DNA from: Strigomonas culicis
Lineage: Eukaryota; Euglenozoa; Kinetoplastea; Trypanosomatida; Trypanosomatidae
Direction of reading: 5' to 3'
Assembly (NCBI GenBank): GCA_000482145.1
Contig: AUXH01000010.1
Location: 24,333-88,332 of the forward strand
DNA: 64,000 nt
Shown: positions 36,527 through 46,525 of the stretch, piece by piece
Numbering within the stretch: the stretch's first letter is position 1
How the letters are laid out: every line of letters starts with the position of its first letter
Translations under genes and position numbers: made by a program
The notes under the pieces: model-generated
Databases searched by the model: none
What the model saw: only the letters and a program-made list of their open reading frames with translations
What the model was told of the DNA's origin: nothing

Positions 36527-39500
36527 CTAGTCACTGAAGTCCTCGATGGTCTCCTCCGGAGGAATGTAAGGCCGGCCGTTAGGGTCGGTTGTGCTGCTCA
36601 TGTCGTAGAGGGCAGCCCCGCCGGGGCCCTCCGCGTGCCCTTCGAGCACAAAAAACTCTTCCCGTATGCTCAGAAAGGGAAAGCCGCGACGGACCACGCG
36701 GAAGTACAAGGACGGCACCGTGCGCTTCGCGGCAGCCCTGTCCGCGGCAGCCGTGGCGGCCTTCCCGAACACGAAGGTGGTTCGCCGCGGCGCGCCGGTC
36801 GCTGCGGCGGGCGGCGGCGGCGGCGCTGCGCTCGCCCCGCCGGGCGCGCCGGCGTGGAAGGTGAAGAGCGTCCGCGTGGGGCCGCCGTCGCCGCCGCGGC
36901 GGCGCTGGCCGGGGGCGGGGGCGGGGGGCGGGCCGGCGGCGGCGCCAGCGGCGGCCTGCGCTCGAGGAGGATGTAGGAGGCGTAGGGCAGGTAGTCCTCC
37001 ACCGCCGCGGCGGTGGTGCCGGTGCGCTGCAGCGGGCACGGCAGCGCCTCGCGCGCGATGTCGGCCTCCGCGCTCGTGAGCGCGGCGCGCCGGTGGTGGT
37101 GGGCGAGCCCCGTGCCGCCGGCGACCTCCGAGGGGCCCCGCTGCTGCAGCAGCAGGCCTTGCGCCGTCAGGCGGTCGACGCAGCTCCGTTGCCAGTCCGC
37201 CTCCTCCAGGGGATGCACCGCCCGCGGCAGGAACCGCGACGCGGCGCGCTCCTCGCCGCCGGGGGGCTGCAGCACGCCGTCGCGGGTCTTGGGGTACGCC
37301 GTGTCGCGGGCCGGCGGCAGGGCGCGCAGCGCGACAAAGGTGCCCGGCATCTGGATTTCCTCCGCCCGCACCGCCGCCTTGTACGTGCCGTAGAGCACCC
37401 ACAGCGCCACCAGCGCGCGCAGCGTGTGCAGCGATGTGGACTCGGACGACGAGAGGGCGCCCGCGGTGGCCGCGTCGCCGTCCTTGGCCGCCGCGCTGTG
37501 GTCGAGGTAGTCCGTCGCCAGGATCACCTCGGAGCCGCCCTTTGCCTGCCTCCCGCCGGAGAAGGCGGTGCCGGACGGCGTGAGCAGGCTGAACTCGAGC
37601 TCACGGCCGCGGCCCGCGTCCATCGCGCTGGCCGCGGCGGTGCAGGCCGCGCCGGGCCCCACTTGCGCGGGCCCGAGGAACAGCCACAGATTGTGGTAGA
37701 AGTAGTCGATGCCCAGCTTGTATGGGGACGTGTTGACGAGCGGCAGGATAGACGCGAGCTCGTACTGCTGCGTGAGCAGGCAGCCCGCCGCGTGGGACAC
37801 GTTCAGGTAGCTGTCGCGCAGCGTCGCGTGCTTCTCCTTCTTTGCCCTCGACCCGTCGCCGGCCTGCGGCGGTGGAGACACGGACGAGGCCTTCCCGCCG
37901 CGTCCCTTGGAGCCGCCACGCAGCCCGTGCTCCTGTGTGCACTGTTCGGTCTCCATCCCCGCATCGATGAGGTCCAGTAAGCTCAGCGGCCCTGTCTTGG
38001 GTGCCGCCTTCCCGCGCGCACCGCGCTGCTCTGCGTCGGCGGCGGTTGCCGTGTTCGGCTCGGCCACGTCGTCGTCGGCGTCGCTCTCGATGAGGAGGAC
38101 TTCTTCAGTGACGTCCTCCCCGCCGTGGCCTGCCGCGCCGGCGCCCGGGGCCCCCGTCTCCGTTCGCATCCGCTTCTCGTGCGGCGGTGCCGCGGACGGA
38201 TGCACCGCCCCTGGGCGCCGCTTGCTGGAGAGCGCCGCGAGGATGCGCTGTGCCTCGCGGTGGATGAACGCGCTTTGCACGCTGCCGGGGCCCGCCGCCG
38301 GCGCGGCGCCGAACGCCTGGCCCGGCTCCGATGGCTTCGGCTTGAACAGCAAAAACCACATCTGAATGAGGGACTGCCGGATGTCCCCTTGGCTTTCCGT
38401 CGTGAGCGAGCGCATCTCCGCCTCCGTCAGTCCGATGTGGAAGGCGGCGCGCGGCGCCTCGCCGGGGCGCCCGGGCGGCTGGATGTGGTGCAGCCGCAGC
38501 GGCGCCTTGAGCACCGCCGCCGGGGTCTCCCGCGTTGGGAACGTCACCACGTCCTCGCCGGCCTCCGCGGTGGCGCGCGCGCGCTTCGTGGCCTGGCTGG
38601 GTGGGTTACTCGTCGATGGTGTCCTGTTGCGTCTCTTGGGGGGCGCGGAGAAGAGCAGCTCGACCTCCTCCACCTCCTCGGCACCGCCCTCCTTATTGCT
38701 CGTGTCGGCGGACGCCGCGTATTTGTCCACGAGGCGCTGCACCTCCAGTGCGAGCACCACCCGCAGGCGCTTGTTCATATTGATCGCCGTGATGGGGGTG
38801 CAGTGGAAGAGCTCCGAGACGCTCTGCAGGTCTGTCATCGTCGTGGCGGCGCTCGACGGACCGCCCGTTTTCCACCGGTTGGGCGGCCCACCGCCGCTCC
38901 CGTCCCTCACCTCCTCCGGCCCCTGAAACAGCCGCAGCGGGAAACTGTTCAGCACATCCAACTTCTCGTTGTGAATGTCATGCGTCGTGTGAATAAAGCA
39001 AATCAGCGTTTTCTTGAAGCACTGCCGCGCCCGCTGTCCCGCGGCATCGGTCGCTCCGCTGCCAGCCCCAGCCATGTAGACGCGGCGCCGCAGCTGGTCG
39101 TACTCGTCGATGAACAGATTCAAGTACTTCATCTTGGTGTTGTACACCGTACTGCTTGGCTCGCCGTAGAACTTCAGTATGTAGGTCTCGCATTGCTCCT
39201 GCTCACTGCTGCTGCTGGATCTGCTTACACTGCCGCAGTGCAGCCGCGCCAGGATGCCGCGCAGGAACTGGTAGAACTCCGCCGCCGTGACCTCGCTGGT
39301 GTGCAGCACGTGCACGTGCGGAAAGCGGCTCGCGAGCTCCCCGGCGCTCCCGCCGGTGGGACCTGCGCTGCCGCCCGGTCCGCTCTCGGCGGTGAGGAAG
39401 TGCAGCGAGGAGGACGCGGACGAGGCGGGGGATCGTCGCACCGGCAGCGACGCGATGCCGCCGCTCACGTGGGCATCCGCCTCCTGCTGACAGCGCGCCA

Positions 39501-39750
39501 TCGTGTGGGTGGCCACGATGCAGCAGGAGCTGAGTTTGGCGCAGCCGGTGGAGCCGTACAGCACGACGATCTTCGGCACGCGGCCGCTCGCGGACGGGGC
39601 TGCACCCCCGCCGCCACCATCGCCGTGCGCACTGGCAGCCGCAGGCATTGTGAAGGAGTCGTAGAAGAGGGCGGAGAGCTGCTTCACTTTCTGCTGACTC
39701 CACGCGAGCTCGGCCATGTGGCGGGGCGCATACCGCTCGTGGAGTAGCAT
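36527..39750 (-). CDS. RAD17: RAD17-like checkpoint clamp loader, frameshift near C-terminus
   Basis: RAD17 loads the 9-1-1 clamp at damaged DNA. The start ATG is 39748-39750. Near residues 62-75 is the ATPase P-loop VLYGSTGCAKLSS, which departs from the usual GxxGxGK[ST] by having Leu after Lys. LNLFIDEYDQL fits the Walker B region; TLICFIHTTHD, PITAINMNKRLRVVLALE and ESQGDIRQSLIQMWFLLF follow the order of RAD17/RFC sensor motifs. The frame runs on to a low-complexity Pro/Ala end at 36670, but a second frame (37402-36527) carries a much more protein-like tail, KAATAAADRAAAKRTVPSLYF... ending IPPEETIEDFSD, resembling the acidic C-terminal end of RAD17. A frame change in the G/C runs at about 36905-36970 would join them. 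This is probably a sequence error in homopolymer DNA. The middle (about 330-680) is a long disordered insertion. Confidence 0.78.
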
Positions 39751-40129
39751 GGGCCCGTCAGATACCCAGTGGCTGTATGAGCAGCCACTTGGGTTTTTCT
39801 ATGAACTGGTAGTAGAAGTCGAAGAGAGAGAGAGAGAGAGAGAGTGGTGTAGTGGGCACTACTGCTCTCCTCTGGATATAGTGTATAGAAGGAGAAGGAG
39901 AAAAAGTGTATGTTACTGTCTTCTGGAATAATCTATGGGTCAGCACTAGTGAAGTGAAGGAGGAAGGGGGGGAGGAAGGTAAAGAGTCAAACACCATTGT
40001 AGCCACAAGCATATGACGCAACCAAGGAGTCCATGCATTCGTATGTAATGCAGAGAGAACACTGCACTAGTATGGATTTCTCTGTTTTCTTCTTTTAAAT
40101 GGTTAGTGGTGATGGTTTGCTTCCCTCCA
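39751..40129 (-). other. Intergenic gap with GA-rich polypyrimidine tract
   Basis: A 379-base spacer. The GA run at about 39821-39844 on the + strand is a coding-strand CT tract about 75 bases before the RAD17-like ATG. Nothing else is seen. Confidence 0.5.
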
Positions 40130-41608
40130 TCACAATGCAAGCAGCGGCTCGAAATCCTCCGCAGCCGAAAACACGGTCCACACACTGAGCTCTTCCACCG
40201 CGTCGTCCGTCTCCGTCCCCATCTTAATCCGCCGGCGGCGCTTCGCGTCCTCCTTGAAGGAAAAGGCGGGAGCGCTGCCGTCCTGCCGCCCCGCATCGCC
40301 GCCGGCCCCGGCACCGTCCAACGCCGCCACGTCGAGCGGCAGCGCCAGATGCTTCGCATGCAAGTACATGCGGCGCTGCTGCTCCGCTAGCGCGGCCGTG
40401 TACGCGAAGGTGGTGGGCTCTCGCGAGGGGGGCGGGGGGCCTGCCTCCCGCACCGCTGCCTTCTCGGGACCGCCACAGCCCCCCACGTCGAGGGGCTTCT
40501 GCCGCTGCTGGTAGCAGCGCACCTCGTTGGCAGGCGGGGCCACCTTTACATCCGCGTCGCCGGCGCCACCGTTGGGCGAGAGAGCGGTGCGGTTGACACG
40601 GCTGTCCGTGTGGTAGTACGCGACGTCGCCGAGGATGGGGTGGCCGATGCTGTGGCAGTGCACCCGCAGCTGGTGCCGCCGGCCGGTGCAGGGCCGCAGC
40701 GTCACCTTCGTCACGGGGAGCTGCACCGCCGTCCCGTCCGCTGCCACAAACGGCAGGTGGCCCTCCTCCAGTACGTAGAGGTACGTCAGCGCCGCCCGCG
40801 CCTCGCGGCCGTCGACCTGCATCTGGAAGCACGCTGCGTCCTCCCCCGGGCCCGAGACGGTGTAGCCGATGGGCAGGCAGATCTGCAGCCGCTCCGGCCG
40901 CGGCCCGGGGAACGGGCCGTCGCCGCACAGCTCCCCGACGCGATCCGCGTAGCGGTGGACGGAGCGGCTGCCTCCCGCCGCCGCGGCCGCGGTCGGCGAG
41001 AAGAGTGCCTCCTCCAGCTCCTCCGGAGGCAGCGGCTCCGCGAAGGCCCCGCGCTGGCAGTGCCGCAGCAGCAGCCGCGTCGGCGCGTCCATCGCACCGC
41101 GGTCCTCCACCTCTGGCGCGGCGCCAGGCGCCCCTTTGCGCGGGAGCTGGTGCCACTGCACGTGGCCGACCACGTAGGCGACGTACAGCTTCTTCGCAAG
41201 CCGCCGCTCGAAGAGGGACGCCAACACGGCGGCCTTGCGCTTGCTGTAGAAGGCGAAGAGCAGCACGCCGCTCGTCGCGTAGTCCAGCTGGTGGATGATC
41301 TTGAACGGCCGCTTCTGCGGCTGCACGGGGCGCTTCCCTTGCTCGTCGGTGGCGTCGTCCGTCCGCTGCGCTGCCTCGCGCTCCGCGACGTACTGGTAGG
41401 CCCACCGCTCGACCGTCAGGCTGTCGCGCGGCGGCGGCGGCGGTGCGTCTGCCGTCGGGCCCGACGGCTGGGGGCTGTCCATCGCCACGTCGAAGGGCTT
41501 GTTCACGACGAAGATCTCGCTGGACGCGTAGATGACCGAGAATGCCTTCTCCGCATGGGTGCGCATCACCCCATCCGTCGCAGCGATCTGGGGGCTACTT
41601 GAAAGCAT
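40130..41608 (-). CDS. RluA-family pseudouridine synthase, 492 aa
   Basis: The protein starts at the ATG 41606-41608; a longer frame extends upstream through the polypyrimidine tract and is unlikely. Family motifs are clear: IFVVNKPFDVAMD (about 33-45), IIHQLDYATSGVLLFA with the catalytic Asp at about residue 109, and KKLYVAYVVGHV. A later LRPCTGRRHQLRVHCHSIGHPILGDVAYY segment carries the conserved TGRxHQLRxH and GHPxxGD patterns, so the catalytic domain is intact, with Gly/Ala/Pro-rich insertions. RluA-type enzymes modify uridines in rRNA or tRNA; the target is unknown. No strong mitochondrial signal is evident, so it may be nuclear, cytosolic or mitochondrial. The C-terminal ~100 residues are extra and low in motifs. 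Confidence 0.88.
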   Translation of the reverse strand: MLSSSPQIAATDGVMRTHAEKAFSVIYASSEIFVVNKPFDVAMDSPQPSGPTADAPPPPPRDSLTVERWAYQYVAEREAAQRTDDATDEQGKRPVQPQKRPFKIIHQLDYATSGVLLFAFYSKRKAAVLASLFERRLAKKLYVAYVVGHVQWHQLPRKGAPGAAPEVEDRGAMDAPTRLLLRHCQRGAFAEPLPPEELEEALFSPTAAAAAGGSRSVHRYADRVGELCGDGPFPGPRPERLQICLPIGYTVSGPGEDAACFQMQVDGREARAALTYLYVLEEGHLPFVAADGTAVQLPVTKVTLRPCTGRRHQLRVHCHSIGHPILGDVAYYHTDSRVNRTALSPNGGAGDADVKVAPPANEVRCYQQRQKPLDVGGCGGPEKAAVREAGPPPPSREPTTFAYTAALAEQQRRMYLHAKHLALPLDVAALDGAGAGGDAGRQDGSAPAFSFKEDAKRRRRIKMGTETDDAVEELSVWTVFSAAEDFEPLLAL

Positions 41609-42102
41609 CTGGTGATGCGTTTGGGGTTTGCTAATGCTCAAATAGAGTTTCAAAAGGAAGAGAAAAACAAAGACAGGGAGAGAGAGGTCGAAAAGGGGGA
41701 AGTGTTTTTTTTTCCCTTTCCAAGGAGTGCAATCATTGACCACTGCACAGTGCTCATGAAAATTATGAACAGAGGAGAGAAAGCGAAAAGGCTGATCTGT
41801 GTGATATAGTTTGTCTTTGCTATGGATATAATCCCGCGCCACACAAGAAGAAAAAGCATTCGCTAGATTCATTACAAGAAAGAAAGAAAGAACAAAAAAG
41901 AGAGAACGGTCTTGTCGAGCAATGTGTTTTTTTTTTTCTTTCTTTATAAAGTGGCTCACACAAAAGAAAAAAAAAATGTTCTATAGAACCTCTATGGGAA
42001 CACTGCACGATCTGGAAGGATCGAACCCACACCAACCGTAACAGTTATATTACTTATATATTCATATGTATGATAGAGTAATAAAAAAAAAATGAATGAT
42101 AA
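41609..42102 (-). other. Intergenic gap with polypyrimidine tract and weak Pol III-like element
   Basis: The purine run at about 41651-41701 on the + strand is the likely splicing tract of the RluA gene. On the minus strand, GGTTCGATCC (42018-42027) matches the tRNA B-box pattern and is followed about 40 bases later by a 12-base palindrome (gttctatagaac, 41978-41989) and a run of ten T (41967-41976). No cloverleaf or A box is seen, so this is not called a tRNA. Confidence 0.4.
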
Positions 42103-45100
42103 TCATTGACGCTTCATACGCCTCATCGCCCCGCCATCCCTCTCGTCCACTCTCCCCCCTCCCCCCTCCGTCACGCTGGCCGGGTAGGGGCTCGTATGAT
42201 AGAAGGGATGCACGCCGCGCTGCTGGTGCGATTGCTGTTGCTGTGGATGATGGGATGTGCGTGGCGGCTGTAGGTGCTGCGAGACCACTGCCGACGCGGA
42301 CGGCGCCGCGGACACGGTCTTGCCAGACTTGGCGGTCGTGCCGCCGCCCGCGGTGCTGTAATACGTGTTGAGCTTCACGCTGCGGCCGAACGTGCGGGCG
42401 TCGTAGGAGTCCTCGGCCGCGGTGGCTGGCCGCGTCCCGGCGCGCTCCGCGGCCTGCAATGCGAGCCGCTCCACGTTCCACGGGGCCGCCTGCCGAGGGC
42501 TCAGCACCGCCGGCTGCACGACCGTCGCCTCCGCGTAGTGCGGCGCGGTAGCGCCGAGGAGCGGGTCACCACCGCTGATGACGCGGCGGCCCGTCGGCTC
42601 CCGACCGGAGAGGTACGGCAGTGGCGATGCCGCGCGCGGCTGCGGCTGCGGCGACGCCGGTCTGCCCCCCACCGCGCGCCCCGCGTAGGGCAGCGGCCCG
42701 ACGCTGCTGGTGGTCGAGGCCGGCGCGGCGCCGGCCACCCGCCTCGGCACGTGGGCGTGCGGGCCACCGCCGCTGCCCCCGTCCTCCGCCGGCCGCGGCC
42801 GCTTGAAGGGCGTCTCGGAGGCGGCCGCGCGGCGCCTACGCGTGGGGCTGAGCTGCGTGACGCTGCGGCGGCGGGGGTCGGAGGTGCCGGACAGCCCCAT
42901 CAGCCTCTCCACGGAGCCGCTGCTGCCGCCGGCCAGCGCGGGCCCCGCCCCGCCGCCGGACCCACCCGTCGGCAGGCCCGCGTGGGCGACGGAGGCGAGC
43001 GAGCCGGTGCGGTGCGGCGCCGGCAGCAGCAGCGGCTGCCGCGCCTGGTGGGCCGCGTTACTGTTCGTGTTGTTGCTGGGCACCGCGACGGTGAGCACGG
43101 CGTGCCGCCGCTCCTTCCACACCGCGAAGGCGTGGCGCACCACCTTCGCGAAGGCGTTGTGCCGCACGAGCGCCATGACGCTCACCTCCGAGAACTCGGA
43201 CGGCGAGAACAGCGGGCTGACGCGGTTCTGCGGGAGGCGGAAGGCGCCGGCCGCGGTGTCCTTCGGGTTGTAGAAGGTGACCTTGTTCACCGGGTCGTCC
43301 GGCAGGCCGGCGTCGTCGCTGCTGCCGTACGTGATCTTGGTGAAGGAGATGATGATGACATCGCGCAGCACTTGGATGATGCGGTCGGTCACCGTCTCGC
43401 TCTCAGCGGGCCGCGCGCCGTAGCGCGGGCGGCTCATCGTATCGCGGCGGCCGTCCGCGGAGTCCATCGGCCGCGGCGCCGCGGCGGCGGTGGGGGCCCG
43501 CTGCCGCGCGCGCGTGGACGACGGCTGCATCTGCGGCGAGTCGGGTGACCCGCTGGAGGTGTTGCGGCTCGTCGTCGTCGTCGTGGTCGTGGTCGTGTTG
43601 GCGCCGTGGTGCGGGTGCCCGCCGTGGTGGTAGTGCTCGTCCTCCTCCGGCGGCTCCCCCGCGCGCTTCTGATGCTTGCTCTCCTTCTTGATGGTTCGAA
43701 AGTACTGCTCCAGCTGGTGGTCCGCCGCGCAGTGGTCGGGCAGCCCCGCCACCTCCTCCTCCTCCTCCTGCTCCTCGTGGAGCTCCTCCAGCGCCTCCTG
43801 CCGCTCGCGCTCGAAGAGGTCGCACAGCCGCTGCACCTCCTCCACCATGTCGTCGCGGACGAGCACGTCGACGAGGTCCGCGAAGATGTGCTCCTCCGAC
43901 AGCGTCGACTTGAAGAAGCGCAGCGTGGCGCCGCCGACAATGGGGTACAGATCGCGCCGCGTGAGGCGAGCAATGATGTTCTGCGCCGGCCGCAGCCGCG
44001 GGTCGCCGGAGGCCGCGATCGCGCTGAGGATCCAGTCCCCCAGCTGGCAGAAGGCGGTTTCGTCGAAGACGCAGTCGGAGATGCGCAGCTGCCGGTGGCG
44101 CGGCGCCCCGCGGCGGCGCGCGGCGCCGGTCGGTGTGGCATCCGCCGGGCCGCGCCCCTCCTCCAGGCCGCCCTGCAGGAGAAAGTAGTCGTTCGCCGCG
44201 TGCAGCGCGTCGCTGACCATGTAGTCCGTCACCTTCACGATGCGGTGCTGGTACGCGTACTTGTGCAGCTTCGCCCGCACGGCAAAGATGTCGCCGAGGT
44301 TGAGCGCGAGCTTCTCCTCGTAGCAGATCTGGTACTCGTCCTCGAAAGGCAGCACGCGGCAGGCGCACAGCAGCCGCGGGAAGTGCACGTCGACGGCCGC
44401 GCGGCCGTACACGCCCAGTGAGTCCCGCAGGAAGTAGTCGAGCTTATCCACGTCGATGCCGTGCCGCTTGTTCGCGACGATGTCGACCAGGAAGCGCTTG
44501 TGGGGCGGACGCCCGACCTCCTCCTGCGGCCACGGCTCCCGCGGCCGCAGCCCGGAGATGCACAGCTCGATGAAGGCCACGTCCTGCTCGTTGAGCCCGT
44601 ACTTGGAGATGTCGATGCGGCGGAAGATGGAGCGCAGCAGCTGTAGCGACATCTTCTCGTGGCACCACTCGACGCGCTCGTGTGGCGTCTTCCCGCCCGG
44701 CGTGCGGCTCGCGCTCGCATAGCGGTGCGACGGCACGTACGCGGCGGCGCGCGTGTTGGTGAAGTAGTTGCCCTCCTCGCGCTCCGCGTTGAAGATGCGG
44801 TTGACGACGGACTCGAAGAGGTGCGAAAAGGGGCCGTGGCCAATGTCGTGGCACAGCCCGGCCAGTGTGACGCACAACACGTCCGCCTCGGTGATGCGCA
44901 GCTCCGGCTGGCGCGCCGCGAGGTACGTCACCATCTCCTGCGCGAGGTGCGCGACGCCGATGCAGTGCTCGAAGCGCGTGTGCGTCGCGCCGGGGTACAG
45001 GAACACGGTCGTGCCGAGCTGCTTCAGGTTGCGCAGTCGCTGGAACTCCGGCGTGTCGATGACCGCCATCGCGAGCATGGGCAGCATCACGTGCTCGTGG

Positions 45101-46047
45101 ACGCGGTCCTGGATCAGCTTGCCGACGCGCTCGACAAAGTCGGGCACCTGCGGCGGCAGCTGCGCCATGTCCGCGTCCTGCGCCGCGTCGCGCTGCTCCA
45201 GCCGCCGCGCCTGCTGCGCCTCCTCGCCCTCCTCCACGAGCTCGTCCGCGCTGCGGAGGTCCTCGTCCGACCCCTCCACCTCACTCTGCGTGCACGCGGG
45301 GGCCGCGGCGGAGGCCGGCGCGCTCGGCAGCGACGGCCGCTGCGACGCCTTGGGCGGCGACACGTTGTACGGGTGCACGCTCAGCCCCTCCTCCGCCTCC
45401 TCGTCCGCCTCCCGCCGCGCGGCCCCCGCCGTCGTCTTGGACTGCGACGCGTTGCCGCCCTGGTCCGTGCTGGTAATGTACATGTCCTTCAGCAGGTGCC
45501 CCACCGACAGCCCCTCTTCCTCCGTCGCCAGCGGGATGCCGGACGGCTCGCGCGTCGCCGTGCCGTCGTCCACCGTCAGATTCAGCACATCCACCGCCGC
45601 GCCCGCGTCCGTCACGAGCTGCGGGCGGTACGCCTCCCCGCCGCCGGCCGCCACCGCGGGCAGCCGCAGCGCCTGCGGCACGGGGCTGCTCATGTTCATG
45701 GACGTCGCGCTCGTGTGGATGGAGCAGACGCCGCCGCCGGCGGTGGCACCGAAGTCGAGCCCCGCGCGGTCCGCGGCCGGCGCCGCGGCGGTGGGGTAGA
45801 GGCGCGTGCTCGGCTGGCTGAAGGTGTAGTGCCGCCCCTCCAGGAGGTGCAGCACACCCTCCTCGTCGGGGAAGACCGTACGGCCGGCCCCCACAAAGGA
45901 GGGCCCGAACCCGTCCGCCACAGGGTCCGCCGTCGCACAGGTGATGAGACCGATGATGCCCTTGGGGAAGAAGAAGCTCGCCTGACGCGCGTTCATGCGG
46001 CACGGCACCGGCTGGCCGTCGACATAGGCGAACTCACCACTATTCAT
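42103..46047 (-). CDS. SAMHD1-like HD-domain dNTP phosphohydrolase with long extra termini, 1314 aa
   Basis: The HD module begins near residue 315 with QDRVHEHVMLPMLAMAVIDT. It contains PEFQRLRNLKQLGTTVFLYPGATHTRFEHCIGV, split here as the QRLRNLKQLG element and HTRFEH (His about 361), and the metal-binding CHDIGHGPFSH (His 400, Asp 401). The GIDVDKLDYFLRD element (about 530-541) supplies the last metal ligand. These equal the SAMHD1 residues H167, H206, D207 and D311, so the metal site looks complete. SAMHD1 cleaves dNTPs and lowers dNTP pools. No SAM domain is visible; instead the N-terminal ~310 residues and C-terminal ~500 residues are Ala/Arg/Ser/Gly-rich and probably disordered, with a basic, low-complexity tail. 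The start is the ATG 46045-46047. Physiological substrate is inferred only. Confidence 0.88.
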   Translation of the reverse strand: MNSGEFAYVDGQPVPCRMNARQASFFFPKGIIGLITCATADPVADGFGPSFVGAGRTVFPDEEGVLHLLEGRHYTFSQPSTRLYPTAAAPAADRAGLDFGATAGGGVCSIHTSATSMNMSSPVPQALRLPAVAAGGGEAYRPQLVTDAGAAVDVLNLTVDDGTATREPSGIPLATEEEGLSVGHLLKDMYITSTDQGGNASQSKTTAGAARREADEEAEEGLSVHPYNVSPPKASQRPSLPSAPASAAAPACTQSEVEGSDEDLRSADELVEEGEEAQQARRLEQRDAAQDADMAQLPPQVPDFVERVGKLIQDRVHEHVMLPMLAMAVIDTPEFQRLRNLKQLGTTVFLYPGATHTRFEHCIGVAHLAQEMVTYLAARQPELRITEADVLCVTLAGLCHDIGHGPFSHLFESVVNRIFNAEREEGNYFTNTRAAAYVPSHRYASASRTPGGKTPHERVEWCHEKMSLQLLRSIFRRIDISKYGLNEQDVAFIELCISGLRPREPWPQEEVGRPPHKRFLVDIVANKRHGIDVDKLDYFLRDSLGVYGRAAVDVHFPRLLCACRVLPFEDEYQICYEEKLALNLGDIFAVRAKLHKYAYQHRIVKVTDYMVSDALHAANDYFLLQGGLEEGRGPADATPTGAARRRGAPRHRQLRISDCVFDETAFCQLGDWILSAIAASGDPRLRPAQNIIARLTRRDLYPIVGGATLRFFKSTLSEEHIFADLVDVLVRDDMVEEVQRLCDLFERERQEALEELHEEQEEEEEVAGLPDHCAADHQLEQYFRTIKKESKHQKRAGEPPEEDEHYHHGGHPHHGANTTTTTTTTTSRNTSSGSPDSPQMQPSSTRARQRAPTAAAAPRPMDSADGRRDTMSRPRYGARPAESETVTDRIIQVLRDVIIISFTKITYGSSDDAGLPDDPVNKVTFYNPKDTAAGAFRLPQNRVSPLFSPSEFSEVSVMALVRHNAFAKVVRHAFAVWKERRHAVLTVAVPSNNTNSNAAHQARQPLLLPAPHRTGSLASVAHAGLPTGGSGGGAGPALAGGSSGSVERLMGLSGTSDPRRRSVTQLSPTRRRRAAASETPFKRPRPAEDGGSGGGPHAHVPRRVAGAAPASTTSSVGPLPYAGRAVGGRPASPQPQPRAASPLPYLSGREPTGRRVISGGDPLLGATAPHYAEATVVQPAVLSPRQAAPWNVERLALQAAERAGTRPATAAEDSYDARTFGRSVKLNTYYSTAGGGTTAKSGKTVSAAPSASAVVSQHLQPPRTSHHPQQQQSHQQRGVHPFYHTSPYPASVTEGGGGRVDERDGGAMRRMKRQ

Positions 46048-46525
46048 TGCTTCCGTAATTGAACAAGAGATGTGGTAAAAAAAAAAAAAAACGTGAACCG
46101 CTACTAGGTTTCACTGTCTGATGTAATGTTTCTTCGTTACACGTGAGTATTCTGCGCACACAAAAAAAAAGCAAAAAAAAAATATGGCCTCCAGAGTAAA
46201 TGGTGCCAAAGAGAAAGAGAAAGAGAGAGAGGCGAAGGGGATAGGGTAAGAAGCAAAGAAACTGCAACGAGAAAGAACAAGTATCACGTAGCAACTACAA
46301 ATAAGTGCTTTGCTGGTGGTGATGATGGTGCTTTGGTGTTGTGCTTGATGTTGGTGTTCCCTTTCAACGATAGCTTGTTTTGATATCTTTTGATGACGGT
46401 AATAATCTGTTTTAATATCTTATGATGACGGTACCTCCACTGTACGTTCATTCGTCAAATTAAGAAGAAAAAGACTCAAACGAGAAGAGAGAGTGAAAAA
46501 AAAGGTAAATTAGCAAAAGGAACAG
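46048..46525 (-). other. Intergenic gap
   Basis: A 478-base AT-rich spacer. The A-run at 46077-46092 and the GA-rich run at about 46208-46240 on the + strand are candidate polypyrimidine tracts for the SAMHD1-like gene. An 18-base near-duplicate (gatatcttttgatgacgg / taatatcttatgatgacgg) occurs at about 46382-46432. No gene is seen. Confidence 0.45.

Noticed and set aside
42018..42027. tRNA gene from the GGTTCGATCC motif on the minus strand
   Set aside because: The flanks cannot form a proper T stem, and no A box or anticodon arm is present in the adjacent sequence.
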